From contig JADCEF010000125.1 in the NCBI GenBank assembly GCA_020250445.1, positions 1 through 34,223 on the forward strand: a stretch of DNA of 34,223 bases, given 5' to 3'. Made by a program: the position numbers and the translations under genes. Source of the DNA: Rhodobacter sp. GTDB taxonomy: Bacteria; Pseudomonadota; Alphaproteobacteria; Rhodobacterales; Rhodobacteraceae. The notes beneath the pieces were generated by a model, which saw only the letters and a list, made by a program, of their open reading frames with translations, made no database searches and was not told the origin of the DNA. Position 1 is the stretch's first letter, and each line of letters starts with the position of its first letter. Positions 8,346-16,618 of the stretch are shown piece after piece.

Positions 8346-9659
8346 ATGCCGGTTTTCCTGAACACCCGCGATCCCGGTTTCGAGGCGGCCTTCGCCGCCC
8401 TGCTGGGCATGAAGCGGGAAGAGGCGGAAGATGTGGATGCCGCCGTTGCTGCCATCATCGCCGATGTGCGCAGCCGGGGCGATGCCGCAGTGCTGGAGCT
8501 GACCGCTGTTCATGACCGCCTGCGGCTGACGCCGGAAACCATGGCCTTTTCCAAAGGCGAAACCGACGCCGCCATTGCCACGGTCAGCGCCGAAGACCGC
8601 GCGGCGCTGGACCTTGCCGCCGACCGCATCCGCGCCTATCACGAACGGCAGCGGCCCGAAGATGCCATGTGGCAGGATGCCACCGGCGCGCGCCTTGGCT
8701 GGCGCTGGACGCCGGTTTCGGCGGCGGGGCTTTATGTGCCGGGCGGGCTGGCGTCATACCCGTCTTCGGTGTTGATGAATGCCATTCCGGCGCGGGTTGC
8801 CGGGGTGGAGCGTCTGGTCATCTGCTGTCCCACGCCCGACGGGGTGGTGAACCCGCTGGTGCTGCTGGCCGCGCGCATTGCGGGAGTCGATACCGTCTAC
8901 CGCATCGGCGGCGCGCAGGCCATTGCTGCGCTGGCCTATGGCACGCAAACCATCCAACCGGTGGACAAGATCACAGGCCCCGGCAATGCCTTTGTCGCCG
9001 CCGCCAAGCGCCGGGTCTTCGGGCGTGTCGGCATCGACATGATCGCGGGCCCGTCCGAGATTCTGGTCATCGCCGACCGGGACAATAACCCTGACTGGAT
9101 CGCGCTGGATCTGCTGAGCCAGGCCGAGCATGATGAAAGCGCGCAATCGGTCCTTGTCACCGATGACGCCGCCTTCGGTCAGGCGGTGGCTGCCGCCGTG
9201 ACCAGACACCTGGAAACGCTGGACCGCCGCGCCATCGCCGGGGCCAGCTGGCGCGACCATGGCGCGATCATCATCACCCGCGATCTGGCCGAGGCCGCCG
9301 CCCTGTCCAACCGCATCGCCCCGGAACATCTCGAACTGTGCGTGGCCGACCCCGAGGCGCTGGCGGACCGGATCACCCATGCCGGAGCGATCTTTCTGGG
9401 GGCCTGGACGCCCGAGGCGATTGGCGACTATGTCGGTGGCCCCAACCATGTGCTGCCCACCGCCCGCTCTGCCCGGTTTTCCAGCGGGCTGTCGGTGCTG
9501 GATTTCATGAAGCGCACGACGCTGGCGCGCATGACCCCGGCGTCGCTTGCCGCGATCGGTCCGGCGGCGGAACGGCTGGCCCGGTCGGAAAGCCTGCAGG
9601 CCCATGCGCTCAGCCTGCGGGCGCGGCTGGACCGGCTGAATGACGGGGGCCAGCGATGA
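8346..9659 (+). CDS. hisD: Histidinol dehydrogenase
   Basis: A 437-residue zinc enzyme that oxidises L-histidinol to L-histidine in two NAD-dependent steps, the last steps of histidine synthesis. Seen: the GLYVPGGLASYPSSVLMNAIPA nucleotide-fold region (in two pieces), DKITGPGNAFVAAAKR, AGPSEILVIAD, the zinc-binding QAEHDESAQ and GGPNHVLPT motifs, and AFSSGLSV-like ARFSSGLSVLDF. Starts exist at 8322, 8343 and 8346; the last is preferred because AGGGAG ends 6 bases before it and the family begins MPVFLNT. Its stop overlaps the UPF0262 start by four bases (ATGA). Confidence 0.95.
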   Translation: MPVFLNTRDPGFEAAFAALLGMKREEAEDVDAAVAAIIADVRSRGDAAVLELTAVHDRLRLTPETMAFSKGETDAAIATVSAEDRAALDLAADRIRAYHERQRPEDAMWQDATGARLGWRWTPVSAAGLYVPGGLASYPSSVLMNAIPARVAGVERLVICCPTPDGVVNPLVLLAARIAGVDTVYRIGGAQAIAALAYGTQTIQPVDKITGPGNAFVAAAKRRVFGRVGIDMIAGPSEILVIADRDNNPDWIALDLLSQAEHDESAQSVLVTDDAAFGQAVAAAVTRHLETLDRRAIAGASWRDHGAIIITRDLAEAAALSNRIAPEHLELCVADPEALADRITHAGAIFLGAWTPEAIGDYVGGPNHVLPTARSARFSSGLSVLDFMKRTTLARMTPASLAAIGPAAERLARSESLQAHALSLRARLDRLNDGGQR

Positions 9660-10132
9660 ACCGCCTGTGCCATATCGAGATTGATGAGCGGGGCCTTGTC
9701 CGGCCCACGCCCGAGATCGAACAGGAACGCCGTGTTGCGATCTTTGACCTGCTCGAAGACAACAGCTTTGCCCTGCCCCTGCGCGACGGGCGCCCGGTGC
9801 CCCCCGGCCCCTACCGGCTGGGCCTTGCGATCCGTGACGGGCGGCTGGTGTTCGACATTTCCGATGAGGCCGCAGAAAAGGTGGGCGAGTTCCACCTGTC
9901 GCTGGGGCCGTTCCGCCAGGTGGTGAAGGATTACTTCCAGATCTGCGAAAGCTATTTCGAGGCGGTGAAACGCCTGCCCCCCAGCCAGATCGAGGCCATC
10001 GACATGGCCCGGCGCGGCATCCACAACGAGGGCGCGCGGGTGCTGCAGGAACGGCTGTCGGGCAAGGCCCTGGTCGATGTCGATACGGCGCGGCGGCTGT
10101 TCACGCTGATCTGCGTGCTGCACTGGGGCTGA
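9656..10132 (+). CDS. UPF0262 family protein
   Basis: A 158-residue soluble protein of the UPF0262 family, confined to alphaproteobacteria and usually found after hisD. Conserved stretches include ERRVAIFDLLEDNSF, the central FDISDEAAEKV, GPFRQVVKDYFQICESY, and the C-terminal DMARRGIHNEGA and DVDTARRLFTLICVLHW. No catalytic motif, signal or membrane segment. Overlaps hisD by four bases and is followed after one base by the phosphatase-like gene, so the three form one operon. Function unknown. Confidence 0.9.
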   Translation: MNRLCHIEIDERGLVRPTPEIEQERRVAIFDLLEDNSFALPLRDGRPVPPGPYRLGLAIRDGRLVFDISDEAAEKVGEFHLSLGPFRQVVKDYFQICESYFEAVKRLPPSQIEAIDMARRGIHNEGARVLQERLSGKALVDVDTARRLFTLICVLHWG

Positions 10133-10133
10133 T

Positions 10134-10601
10134 GTGGCACAAAGCTTTCCCCAGTCGGTGCTGTTCTGTTGCGATCATAACGCCGTACGCTCGCCCATGG
10201 CCGAAGGGCTGATGAAGCAGATGTACGGCCAGCGCGCCTATGTGCAATCCGCCGGGGTGCGCAACGACATGGAGATTGACGGCTTTTCGGTGGCCGTCTG
10301 CAAGGAACTGGGGATCGAACTGTCGCGCCACCGCTCGCGCAGCTTTGACGAGATGCAGGACTGGGGCGATGACCTGTCGCAGTTCGACCTGATCGTGGCC
10401 CTGTCCCCCGCCAGCCAGCGCCAGGCGCTGGAACTGACCCGGTTCAACCACCTTGAAGTGGAATACTGGCCCATCCTTGATCCCACCGGCCTTGGCGAAA
10501 GCCGCGAGGCCAAGCTTGCCGCCTACCGCCAGGCCCGCGACCAGATCAGGGCGCGGATGCTGGACCGGTTCGGCCCGCCGATGGAAGCGCCCGGGTCCTG
10601 A
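10134..10601 (+). CDS. Low-molecular-weight phosphatase family protein
   Basis: A 155-residue LMW protein-tyrosine-phosphatase/arsenate-reductase fold protein. The P-loop CDHNAVRS (Cys13-X5-Arg19) near the N-terminus is the catalytic signature, and PILDPTGLG supplies the Asp-Pro general-acid region. The start is GTG at 10134, since the ATG two bases earlier is in another frame. It follows UPF0262 by one base; the hisD-UPF0262-phosphatase order recurs in many alphaproteobacteria. The phosphate-ester substrate is not predictable: the loop lacks the classic NICRS form of tyrosine phosphatases. The stop codon lies inside a GACCCGGAC hairpin shared with the convergent R-M gene. Confidence 0.88.
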   Translation: MAQSFPQSVLFCCDHNAVRSPMAEGLMKQMYGQRAYVQSAGVRNDMEIDGFSVAVCKELGIELSRHRSRSFDEMQDWGDDLSQFDLIVALSPASQRQALELTRFNHLEVEYWPILDPTGLGESREAKLAAYRQARDQIRARMLDRFGPPMEAPGS

Positions 10602-10636
10602 CCCGGACGCACGCCGCCCCGGATCAGGTCCGGGTC
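10600..10636. terminator. Hairpin between convergent genes
   Basis: GACCCGGAC (10600-10608) is perfectly complementary to GTCCGGGTC (10628-10636) across a 19-base loop. It begins inside the stop codon of the phosphatase gene and ends 29 bases before the stop of the convergent R-M gene, so it may terminate transcription from both sides. No T-runs flank it. Confidence 0.4.
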
Positions 10637-10665
10637 GGTGGCGCGCCGGTTCCCGGCAAACCGTC

Positions 10666-13600
10666 TTACCCCCGCCGCGCTGCCGCGATTTCAGCGACAA
10701 TGCCCATTGTTTCCACGCTGACCCGCACCACCCGCGCCAGCAGGTCCGCCACCCGGTCCTTGTGGTTGGCAAAGCGATAGGTGTTGAACTTTGCCCGGAT
10801 CGTCGGGTCTTTCGGGGTCTTTTCCTTGTGCTGGTCCAGCACCCAGTCAATGGCGCTGCGGTTGCCCAGGCGATAGTCCCAGGCGGCAGCGGGGATGCCG
10901 GAGAGCACCGTTTCGCTGTCGAGCGTGACTGTGCCCGCAGCGGGATCGGATTTCAGGATGACCTTGGGCGCAAGCCCCGCCGAGCGCGCCCGTTCGTCGG
11001 GGGTGTCGCGGCGCGTCAAGGGCCATGGCTCCACCCCCTCATACCCGATGTGCAGGTCCAAAAGGCGCTGGCCCCACCCGGCCCAAAGGCCGAAATGCGG
11101 GTGCAGCGGAATGCGCGGAAATTCCCGCTTCAGGTTGATCGCATAGGTTTCGCGCCACAGCGGATCATGCAGCGCGGCATAGACATAGGCAAAGATGCCA
11201 TCGCGGGTGACGCCCGCCGTTTTCCCGTAATGGTCGGTGAAGGTGGCCACGGCCCAGTCGGTGATATTGTCGATCCTCTCGCCGGAGGAGGTGTAGCGGT
11301 AGCGGGGGAGGGTTTGTGTACCGCCGGAACCTGGGCTAACAAAATTGTAATCCGGAATCGTATCTATTGCCAGAGAGAAGTACGGTTTCCCGGATGAATC
11401 GCCCATTAGTGTTATCGAACGAGTCTTGGCTTCCCCCATGAGAAAAATTTGCCTCGTAAGATTGGACATCTCATTAACCCATTCGTCACGATACATATTC
11501 GTCTTGAAGAACGGGCGATAGTTTGCCTCTATTATGCATTCGTTCTTGAATGAAAAATTTCTCCGCTTTTCTAGATTTCTCTTAACGGATCTTGTCCATT
11601 TAATATCATCCTTAGCCGCTATCTTGATAGCTTCAGGAGCATCAACAGCTGAGGCAGCAGCAACAGCATCATTATAACCAGAAGTGAGATAACTCATTTT
11701 TTTGATGAGTGTTTGTTGCGACAGGTCGTAAACCCAGTCATCGCGTGCAGTAACAACCCCCAACGAAAACAGCTTGAACACCGCCCGTTCCTGCCCCTTT
11801 GTCTTCGCCGCCTTGGTCCGCTTGTCCGCCACCGGGATCAGGCTGTCCCAGTCGTTGCTGGTCAGGTTGATCCAGTTGGCCGCCTTGTCCGGCACCACCC
11901 GATCAAAACCGATCTCGGACAGGCGCGTGGACCCGAGCCACGCCCGCTTGTCTTCCGCCGTGTCGAACTCGGGTCGCCGCACATAGCGGATCAGGCATTG
12001 CTTCGCGCCCTTGCGCTTGACCAGAAACGAAATCGCTACCCCGGTCTGGATGCCAAAGACGTTGTGCTTGGTGCCCGAAATTTTCGGGTTGGCCCGCACG
12101 TCGCCGCCCAGATCGACAATCCAGGCTTCCGCGAAATTCTCCTTCACGTATCTGCGGAACCCGTCGAAGGTGCGGCTGTCGATGAAGCTGCGGTTGGTGA
12201 CAAAGGCGATGATGCCGTCATCATGCACCCGGTCGAAGGACCACCGGAAAAAGCGGGCGTACATGTCATAGACCTTGGTCTTCTGCGCCGTCGAAAGCTT
12301 CACGAAGGACCGCTTGATAAGGTCATCGACCTTGGGATAGGCGCGGTTCTTGTTATTGTCGTTCTCGTTCTGCTGGTTGGCATTGTAGGGCGGGTTGCCG
12401 ATCACAACGGAAATCTTGCGGGAATTCTGCCGCCTCACCCGCTCGACGTTCTCTTCGCTCAGCGCCGCGAACAGGTCATGCTGGTGGCCCGCCTTGATGC
12501 CCAGCCCCGCCACATTGTCCAGCGTATCGACAAAACACAGGTTCGGAAACTCGGCATATTGGCCTGCCGCCGCCGCATAGGTCGCTTCGATATTCAGGTT
12601 TGCGACGTAATAGGGCAGGATCGCCACTTCGTTGGCGTGCAGCTCTTCCTTGTATTTGCGGTGCAGCGCCTGCGGCTGGCCCCGGAAATGTTCGATCAGC
12701 TCACAAATAAAGGTGCCGGTCCCCGTGGCCGGGTCCAGGATTTCCACCCCGGGTTCGATCAGCGTCTTGCCGAAATGGGTATGGCACAGCCAGTCGGCCC
12801 CTTCGATCATGAAGCGCACGATTTCATTCGGGGTATAGACCACGCCCAGCCGGTCTGCCGCCTTGGGGTTATAGACCTTGTAGAAGCCTTCGTAGATCAG
12901 CTTCAGGAACTTCTGCTTTTCCGCGTGCGATGTGATCAGCGCCGCGTTGGACTTGATCGATGCATAATAGGTCTTCAGCACATCCAGCACATTGCGCCGC
13001 ACTGACCCGGTGAAAAAGGCATCCTCCAGCCGGGACAATTCCCGCGCGATATTGTTTTCGCGGTGATACTGGCTGTCGTTGAACACCTGGGTGAAGATTT
13101 CTTCGGTCAGGATATGCTGGATCAGCATTTCCCGAACGTCCTCCTCGGTCAGCGTGGGGTTGATCGTGCCCTTGGCATGGTCCAGAAACTTCGCCGCCTG
13201 CGCTGTGAACCCCGCATTGTCGCGGTAGGCAGTGGCGATGGCGGCACGCAACCCCTCCAGGATTGCGGGCAGGTCGGCGGAAAACTGCGCCACCGCCTTG
13301 CGGAACTCGGCAATCTCGGGGCGTTCATAGTCAAAGAACAGCCGCAGCAGCCGCTCCAGCGCCTCGACATCCGTCATGGCGCAGCGCATCACCTCGACCC
13401 GGTTCTGGATCAGCACCGCCGTTGCGCTGTCTTCGAAAAGGATGTTCTCCTGCGGATAGCCCTTGCGCAGCTTCCTTTCGATCTCGCGGTCCAGAACGTC
13501 GGCGGTATCCTTTGCCTCCCAGTATCCCAGTGGCACGCGAAGTTCGTGCAGCACCGCCCCGTCCAGCTTGACGGTCTTCTTCTGTGGGGTCTGCAGGCTG

Positions 13601-13752
13601 TATTCAACCTGCAGAAACAGGTTTCGGTCGCGCGACCAGTCGCGCAGCAGGCTTTTGAACGCTTCGCGGATCACCTCTTCGGTCTGCGACCCCGAGAAGC
13701 GTCTGGTCCGGTCAATCTCCGAAAGATACCTGTTGATCAGAATCCGGCTCAT
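10666..13752 (-). CDS. Single-chain restriction-modification enzyme (type ISP/IIG-like)
   Basis: A 1028-residue fusion of nuclease, adenine methyltransferase and target recognition region. The N-terminus carries a PD-(D/E)XK-type site (KLDG Asp64, WEAKD Glu79-Ala-Lys81). A helical linker follows, then the methyltransferase with motif I DPATGTGTF (340-348) and motif IV NPPY (453-456), which predicts N6-adenine methylation. The C-terminal part resembles the recognition domain of type ISP enzymes. The long ISP enzymes (LlaGI, LlaBIII) carry a helicase between nuclease and methyltransferase; no Walker motif is seen here, so it is closer to type IIG. The frame extends 58 codons further, but family-like sequence begins at the ATG at 13752, which lacks a clear ribosome binding site. 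Residues about 664-817 lie in DNA of about 41% GC against 62-67% nearby. Confidence 0.85.
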   Translation of the reverse strand: MSRILINRYLSEIDRTRRFSGSQTEEVIREAFKSLLRDWSRDRNLFLQVEYSLQTPQKKTVKLDGAVLHELRVPLGYWEAKDTADVLDREIERKLRKGYPQENILFEDSATAVLIQNRVEVMRCAMTDVEALERLLRLFFDYERPEIAEFRKAVAQFSADLPAILEGLRAAIATAYRDNAGFTAQAAKFLDHAKGTINPTLTEEDVREMLIQHILTEEIFTQVFNDSQYHRENNIARELSRLEDAFFTGSVRRNVLDVLKTYYASIKSNAALITSHAEKQKFLKLIYEGFYKVYNPKAADRLGVVYTPNEIVRFMIEGADWLCHTHFGKTLIEPGVEILDPATGTGTFICELIEHFRGQPQALHRKYKEELHANEVAILPYYVANLNIEATYAAAAGQYAEFPNLCFVDTLDNVAGLGIKAGHQHDLFAALSEENVERVRRQNSRKISVVIGNPPYNANQQNENDNNKNRAYPKVDDLIKRSFVKLSTAQKTKVYDMYARFFRWSFDRVHDDGIIAFVTNRSFIDSRTFDGFRRYVKENFAEAWIVDLGGDVRANPKISGTKHNVFGIQTGVAISFLVKRKGAKQCLIRYVRRPEFDTAEDKRAWLGSTRLSEIGFDRVVPDKAANWINLTSNDWDSLIPVADKRTKAAKTKGQERAVFKLFSLGVVTARDDWVYDLSQQTLIKKMSYLTSGYNDAVAAASAVDAPEAIKIAAKDDIKWTRSVKRNLEKRRNFSFKNECIIEANYRPFFKTNMYRDEWVNEMSNLTRQIFLMGEAKTRSITLMGDSSGKPYFSLAIDTIPDYNFVSPGSGGTQTLPRYRYTSSGERIDNITDWAVATFTDHYGKTAGVTRDGIFAYVYAALHDPLWRETYAINLKREFPRIPLHPHFGLWAGWGQRLLDLHIGYEGVEPWPLTRRDTPDERARSAGLAPKVILKSDPAAGTVTLDSETVLSGIPAAAWDYRLGNRSAIDWVLDQHKEKTPKDPTIRAKFNTYRFANHKDRVADLLARVVRVSVETMGIVAEIAAARRG
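11300..11760 (-). other. Low-GC segment inside the R-M gene
   Basis: By hand count 11341-11700 holds 147 G or C in 360 bases (41%). The flanking lines 11821-11940 count 77 of 120 (64%). The segment codes for roughly residues 664-817, rich in Asn, Lys, Ile, Ser and Tyr, and coincides with the expected target-recognition region. The reading frame is intact across it. This looks like a swapped or foreign specificity module. Confidence 0.7.
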
Positions 13753-14138
13753 GCGACAGTCATGCAACAAGGCCCGCGCCGCTGCAATGCCTGGCAAGTG
13801 ACCGCAAAAGGGGACGTCGATGCGCCACGCGGGGTGGCCCCTGGCGATGCCCTCGCGACGGCTTTCGGCCCTGTGTTCTGGCCCTGCGACCGAAGCGGGG
13901 GCTTGCGGTTTTTCGGGGCATGGCACCCGGTTCAGGCAACCTGTCCAAGTGCCTGTCCTGCCGCCTGCACCGCTTGTGCAACCGCGTCATGTGCAACACG
14001 TCGGGCCATCGCCCCTGCCACAGGGCCACGCTGCCCCGTGGCAAACCTGTGGCCAAAGCCCCCGGCGGGCCCTTTGCCCCCGCCGGGCTGGGCACTGTCC
14101 CGCCACTGGTGCGGGCGGCACGGGTCTTTGCAGAAGCG

Positions 14139-14433
14139 TCGCGCGCAGGCGGGGGAACGCGGGTCGCGCTTCCCGGCCCCGCCCAAAGGGGCAATCCCGT
14201 TCCCCGGACCGGGAAGCGTCTCCCGGCAGGCTGGCGGTCGGATTGCTGTTTCAGCACCCCGTCAGGGACAACAGCGAACCTTTCCACCACACGCGTTCCG
14301 GCCAAGGCCATCACCCCTGGGGCCCGCGCAACGCGTGCCACCGATGCAGCGGGGCCAAAGCGCCCGGCCAGCGCCGGGTCCGGCGCTGGCCTTCGTTGCG
14401 TCTGTCCGAACGCTCCTCATGGGACCGTGGTCC
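14139..14433 (+). repeat. Dispersed repeat copy A (modules Y then X)
   Basis: Module Y (14139-14260) matches the minus strand of 23018-23140 at about 104 of 123 aligned positions, and module X (14265-14375) matches the minus strand of 23250-23358 at about 90 of 111, both by hand alignment. Here the order is Y-X; in copy B it is X-Y. X ends in a perfect 12-base stem (14366-14377 with 14380-14391), and a short GGACC-GT-GGTCC hairpin follows at 14422-14433. No coding function is evident. Confidence 0.75.
14366..14391. repeat. Perfect 12-bp inverted repeat at end of module X
   Basis: GGCCAGCGCCGG (14366-14377) is followed after GT by its exact reverse complement CCGGCGCTGGCC (14380-14391). The same arms, differing at the inner end, occur in copy B at 23179-23190 and 23248-23259 with a 57-base loop. 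Confidence 0.8.
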
Positions 14434-14518
14434 ATGACCGGGCAGCAAAACGCGCTGCGTTTCGGGGTCCGCCCGGAATTGCAAGTCGCCTTTCCGGCGG
14501 ATCAGCATCAATCCCGCC

Positions 14519-14571
14519 CGGCGAGCGGCAGGGATGCTTGTTCTGCACCCCGCTGGGGTCAGGATCAAACC
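14519..14571 (+). repeat. Degenerate third copy of the end of module Y
   Basis: The run CGGCGAGCGGCAGGGATGC, then CTTGTTCTGCACCCC and a GGATCAAACC tail, resembles the end of module Y plus the start of X (CGGCAGGCTGGCGG, then GCTGTTTCAGCACCCC and GCGAACC) with gaps. It lies 128 bases after module X of copy A. If real, copy A reads Y-X-Y, i.e. remnants of a tandem array. Identity is low and needs a proper alignment. Confidence 0.35.
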
Positions 14572-14726
14572 GATGCAGCCAAATGAGCCGATTTTCTGCC
14601 AGAGTTCGGGGGTATGGACCTGCGACCCGGTGCCACAGACGGCAGCCGAAGTCTGCGACCCTTTCAGGGAAGAATGCAGCACCTTCTTCACAGCCGCAGG
14701 CCATGAAGCCAAAGGAGCGAATCGCG

Positions 14727-15464
14727 CTAAAAAGCATTCACAAGCAGGAAGAGCGTCGCTTTCACCATAGCGTAAATGACGCCTGCCACGACAAAGATCG
14801 AGGCGGCGGCCACAGCGAAACCGCCAAGCACCCAGGCCCCGTCCCGTTCCAGAACGCCCAGCGAGATCAGGCTGATTGCGACCGCAGGCAGCATGTTGCC
14901 GAAGGGGATCGGCAGCATCAGAACAACAGCAAGCAACAGACACACGGCCCCGATGACATTCTGTGCGCGATCCTTGACAAAAAAGGAAAGGCGCGGCCTG
15001 AGCAGTTTTTCCGCCCGGGCCAGCAGCGGTGTCGCGCGCGAGATGGTCTGCGCGAAATCATCGCGGCTCATCGAGCGGTTGGCGATCACGGGCGGCAGCC
15101 AGGGCAGGCGGCCCAGCATCATCTGGGCCGAAAGATAGACCAGCGGCAGACCCAGGATGCCAGAGGTGCCGGGCGGTGTCGGCAGGACGTTCGGCAGGGC
15201 GAAGAGCAGCAGAAGCGCCCCCGTGGCCCGCCCTTCCATCGCCACCAGCAGGTCCGATACAGAAATGCGCGTGCGGGTTTCGTCGCTGCCGATTTCGTCC
15301 AGCAATTCGGACAGGCGCTTGCGCTGCGGTTGCGGTCGGCGGCCGAAGCGGCGCAGGCGGCCTGCGATACCCTCTGGTGTCGCATCATCCTGCAGGTCGT
15401 CGCCATCCTCGTGGTCGGGGCCATCGTCGTCGCGCGAAGAAGACTGCTTTGAAGAATCAGGCAT
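14727..15464 (-). CDS. exoD: ExoD family membrane protein
   Basis: A 245-residue inner-membrane protein of the ExoD family (exopolysaccharide synthesis, first described in Sinorhizobium). The first 50 residues are acidic and probably disordered (many Asp, Ser, Glu). Then come RLSELLDEI, the conserved ALLLLFALPNVLPTPPGTS segment with its proline-rich turn, and several C-terminal helices. The chosen ATG at 15464 matches the family-like N-terminus; an upstream in-frame extension has no support and the ribosome binding site is weak. It lies 161 bases after terC on the same strand. No polysaccharide gene cluster surrounds it, so a role in exopolysaccharide here is uncertain. Confidence 0.85.
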   Translation of the reverse strand: MPDSSKQSSSRDDDGPDHEDGDDLQDDATPEGIAGRLRRFGRRPQPQRKRLSELLDEIGSDETRTRISVSDLLVAMEGRATGALLLLFALPNVLPTPPGTSGILGLPLVYLSAQMMLGRLPWLPPVIANRSMSRDDFAQTISRATPLLARAEKLLRPRLSFFVKDRAQNVIGAVCLLLAVVLMLPIPFGNMLPAVAISLISLGVLERDGAWVLGGFAVAAASIFVVAGVIYAMVKATLFLLVNAF

Positions 15465-15606
15465 GGGCAAAGGGTTCTTTCGGTTTCGGCCATGCCAAGG
15501 TGGACCGCCCGACGCAAGAGGGCAAGCCGATTGCAGCGTGCATGCCTTGCGGCACAAGGCGCGGATCGTCCGGCCAGGCCCGGGCCGGTCGCCTGTGCGA
15601 CAGACC

Positions 15607-15621
15607 CGGGCAGGATGCCCG
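15607..15621 (-). terminator. Hairpin after terC
   Basis: CGGGCA and TGCCCG pair around a 3-base loop starting 4 bases after the terC stop. A second CCCGGG-based nested stem overlaps the arms (15575-15610). No T-run is present, so it is only terminator-like. Confidence 0.3.
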
Positions 15622-15625
15622 CGCT

Positions 15626-16618
15626 TTACTTTGCCTTCAGTGCGTCCGGCCTGCTGTCCCGGCTTTTCCACAGCGAAAAGACGATGCCGGCCGCAAGAAT
15701 TGCAAAGGTGATGCCCAGCGACCAGGACGCAGGGAATTTTTCCCATCCGGCCAGGTCCGCCACGAAGATTTTCGAGCCGATGAACACCAGCAGGACCGCC
15801 AGCGCGTACTTGAGATAGTGGAACCGGTGCAGAACCGCCGCCAACGCAAAATACAGCGCCCGCAAACCAAGGATCGCGAAGATGTTGGAGGTGTAGACGA
15901 TGTAGGGATCTGTGGTGATTGCAAACACCGCGGGCACCGAATCCACCGCGAAGACCAGATCGGCAATTTCGATCAGCACCAGCGCCAGAAACAGCGGCGT
16001 CATCCAGCGCACCGGTCTGCCTGTCTTTGGATCGGGCTGGATCACGAAGAAATCATGGCCATGCAGCTTGTCGGTCACGCGGAACCGCTTGCGCATGAAC
16101 CGAAGCACGGGATTCGTGTTCAGGTCCATTTCCTTGTCATCGGTGACCAGCATCTTGATGCCGGTAAAGATCAGGAAGGCGGCAAAGATGTACAGGATCC
16201 AGCCGTATTGTGCCACCAGCGTGGCCCCCAGTCCGATCATGATGCCGCGCAGCACGATCACGCCAAGGATGCCCCAGAACAGCACGCGGTGCTGATAGAT
16301 CCGGGGAATGGCGAAGTAGCTGAAGATCAGCGCGATGACAAAGACGTTGTCCAGCGCCAGGGTCTTTTCAACCACGAAGGCGGTCAGGTATTCTGCCGCC
16401 GATTGCCCGCCGAACTGGTACCAAACGAAGCCGCCGAAGCCGACGCCAAGCGTGATGTACAGCGCGGAAAGCCGCAGGCTTTCGGCAACGCCGATCTCAT
16501 GATCCTCCTTGTTCAGCACGCCAAGGTCAAACAGCAGCAGCGCCAGAACGATGCCGACAAACGCGAACCAGAGCCAAAGCGGGGTTCCAAGAAACAGGGT
16601 GAAAAGCAGGGTATCCAC
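15626..16618 (-). CDS. TerC family integral membrane protein
   Basis: A 330-residue TerC/Alx-family protein with about eight to nine membrane helices. The two acidic membrane motifs of the family are present: EKTLALDNVFVI in the first half and LIEIADLVFAVDSVPAVFA in the second. Relatives are implicated in metal (manganese) export and tellurite resistance; the ion handled here is not shown. Two starts are possible. TTG at 16624 directly abuts the ribosome binding site GAAGGAAGG, while GTG at 16618 stands 6 bases after it and is preferred. I looked for the yybP-ykoY manganese riboswitch often found before such genes and did not see it. Confidence 0.9.
   Translation of the reverse strand: MDTLLFTLFLGTPLWLWFAFVGIVLALLLFDLGVLNKEDHEIGVAESLRLSALYITLGVGFGGFVWYQFGGQSAAEYLTAFVVEKTLALDNVFVIALIFSYFAIPRIYQHRVLFWGILGVIVLRGIMIGLGATLVAQYGWILYIFAAFLIFTGIKMLVTDDKEMDLNTNPVLRFMRKRFRVTDKLHGHDFFVIQPDPKTGRPVRWMTPLFLALVLIEIADLVFAVDSVPAVFAITTDPYIVYTSNIFAILGLRALYFALAAVLHRFHYLKYALAVLLVFIGSKIFVADLAGWEKFPASWSLGITFAILAAGIVFSLWKSRDSRPDALKAK

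Larger units (their letters stand above)
13753..14726. other. Gene-free region between R-M gene and exoD
   Basis: Open frames run through on both strands, but they have no ribosome binding sites, family signatures or plausible composition, as expected of GC-rich noncoding DNA. The region holds repeat copy A (14139-14433), a degenerate further module (about 14519-14571), and a small CAGAC/GTCTG stem near 14636-14655. The first 170 bases are the leader of the R-M gene, where I see no convincing promoter. Confidence 0.6.

Noticed and set aside
10666-13752. BREX PglX or DISARM methyltransferase
   Set aside because: No pglZ, brx, drm or helicase genes are nearby, and the protein carries its own nuclease motif.
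13063-15452. Long plus-strand frames (about 500 codons) across the R-M gene, the repeat and exoD
   Set aside because: They are antisense or noncoding GC-rich frames without ribosome binding sites, motifs or sensible composition.
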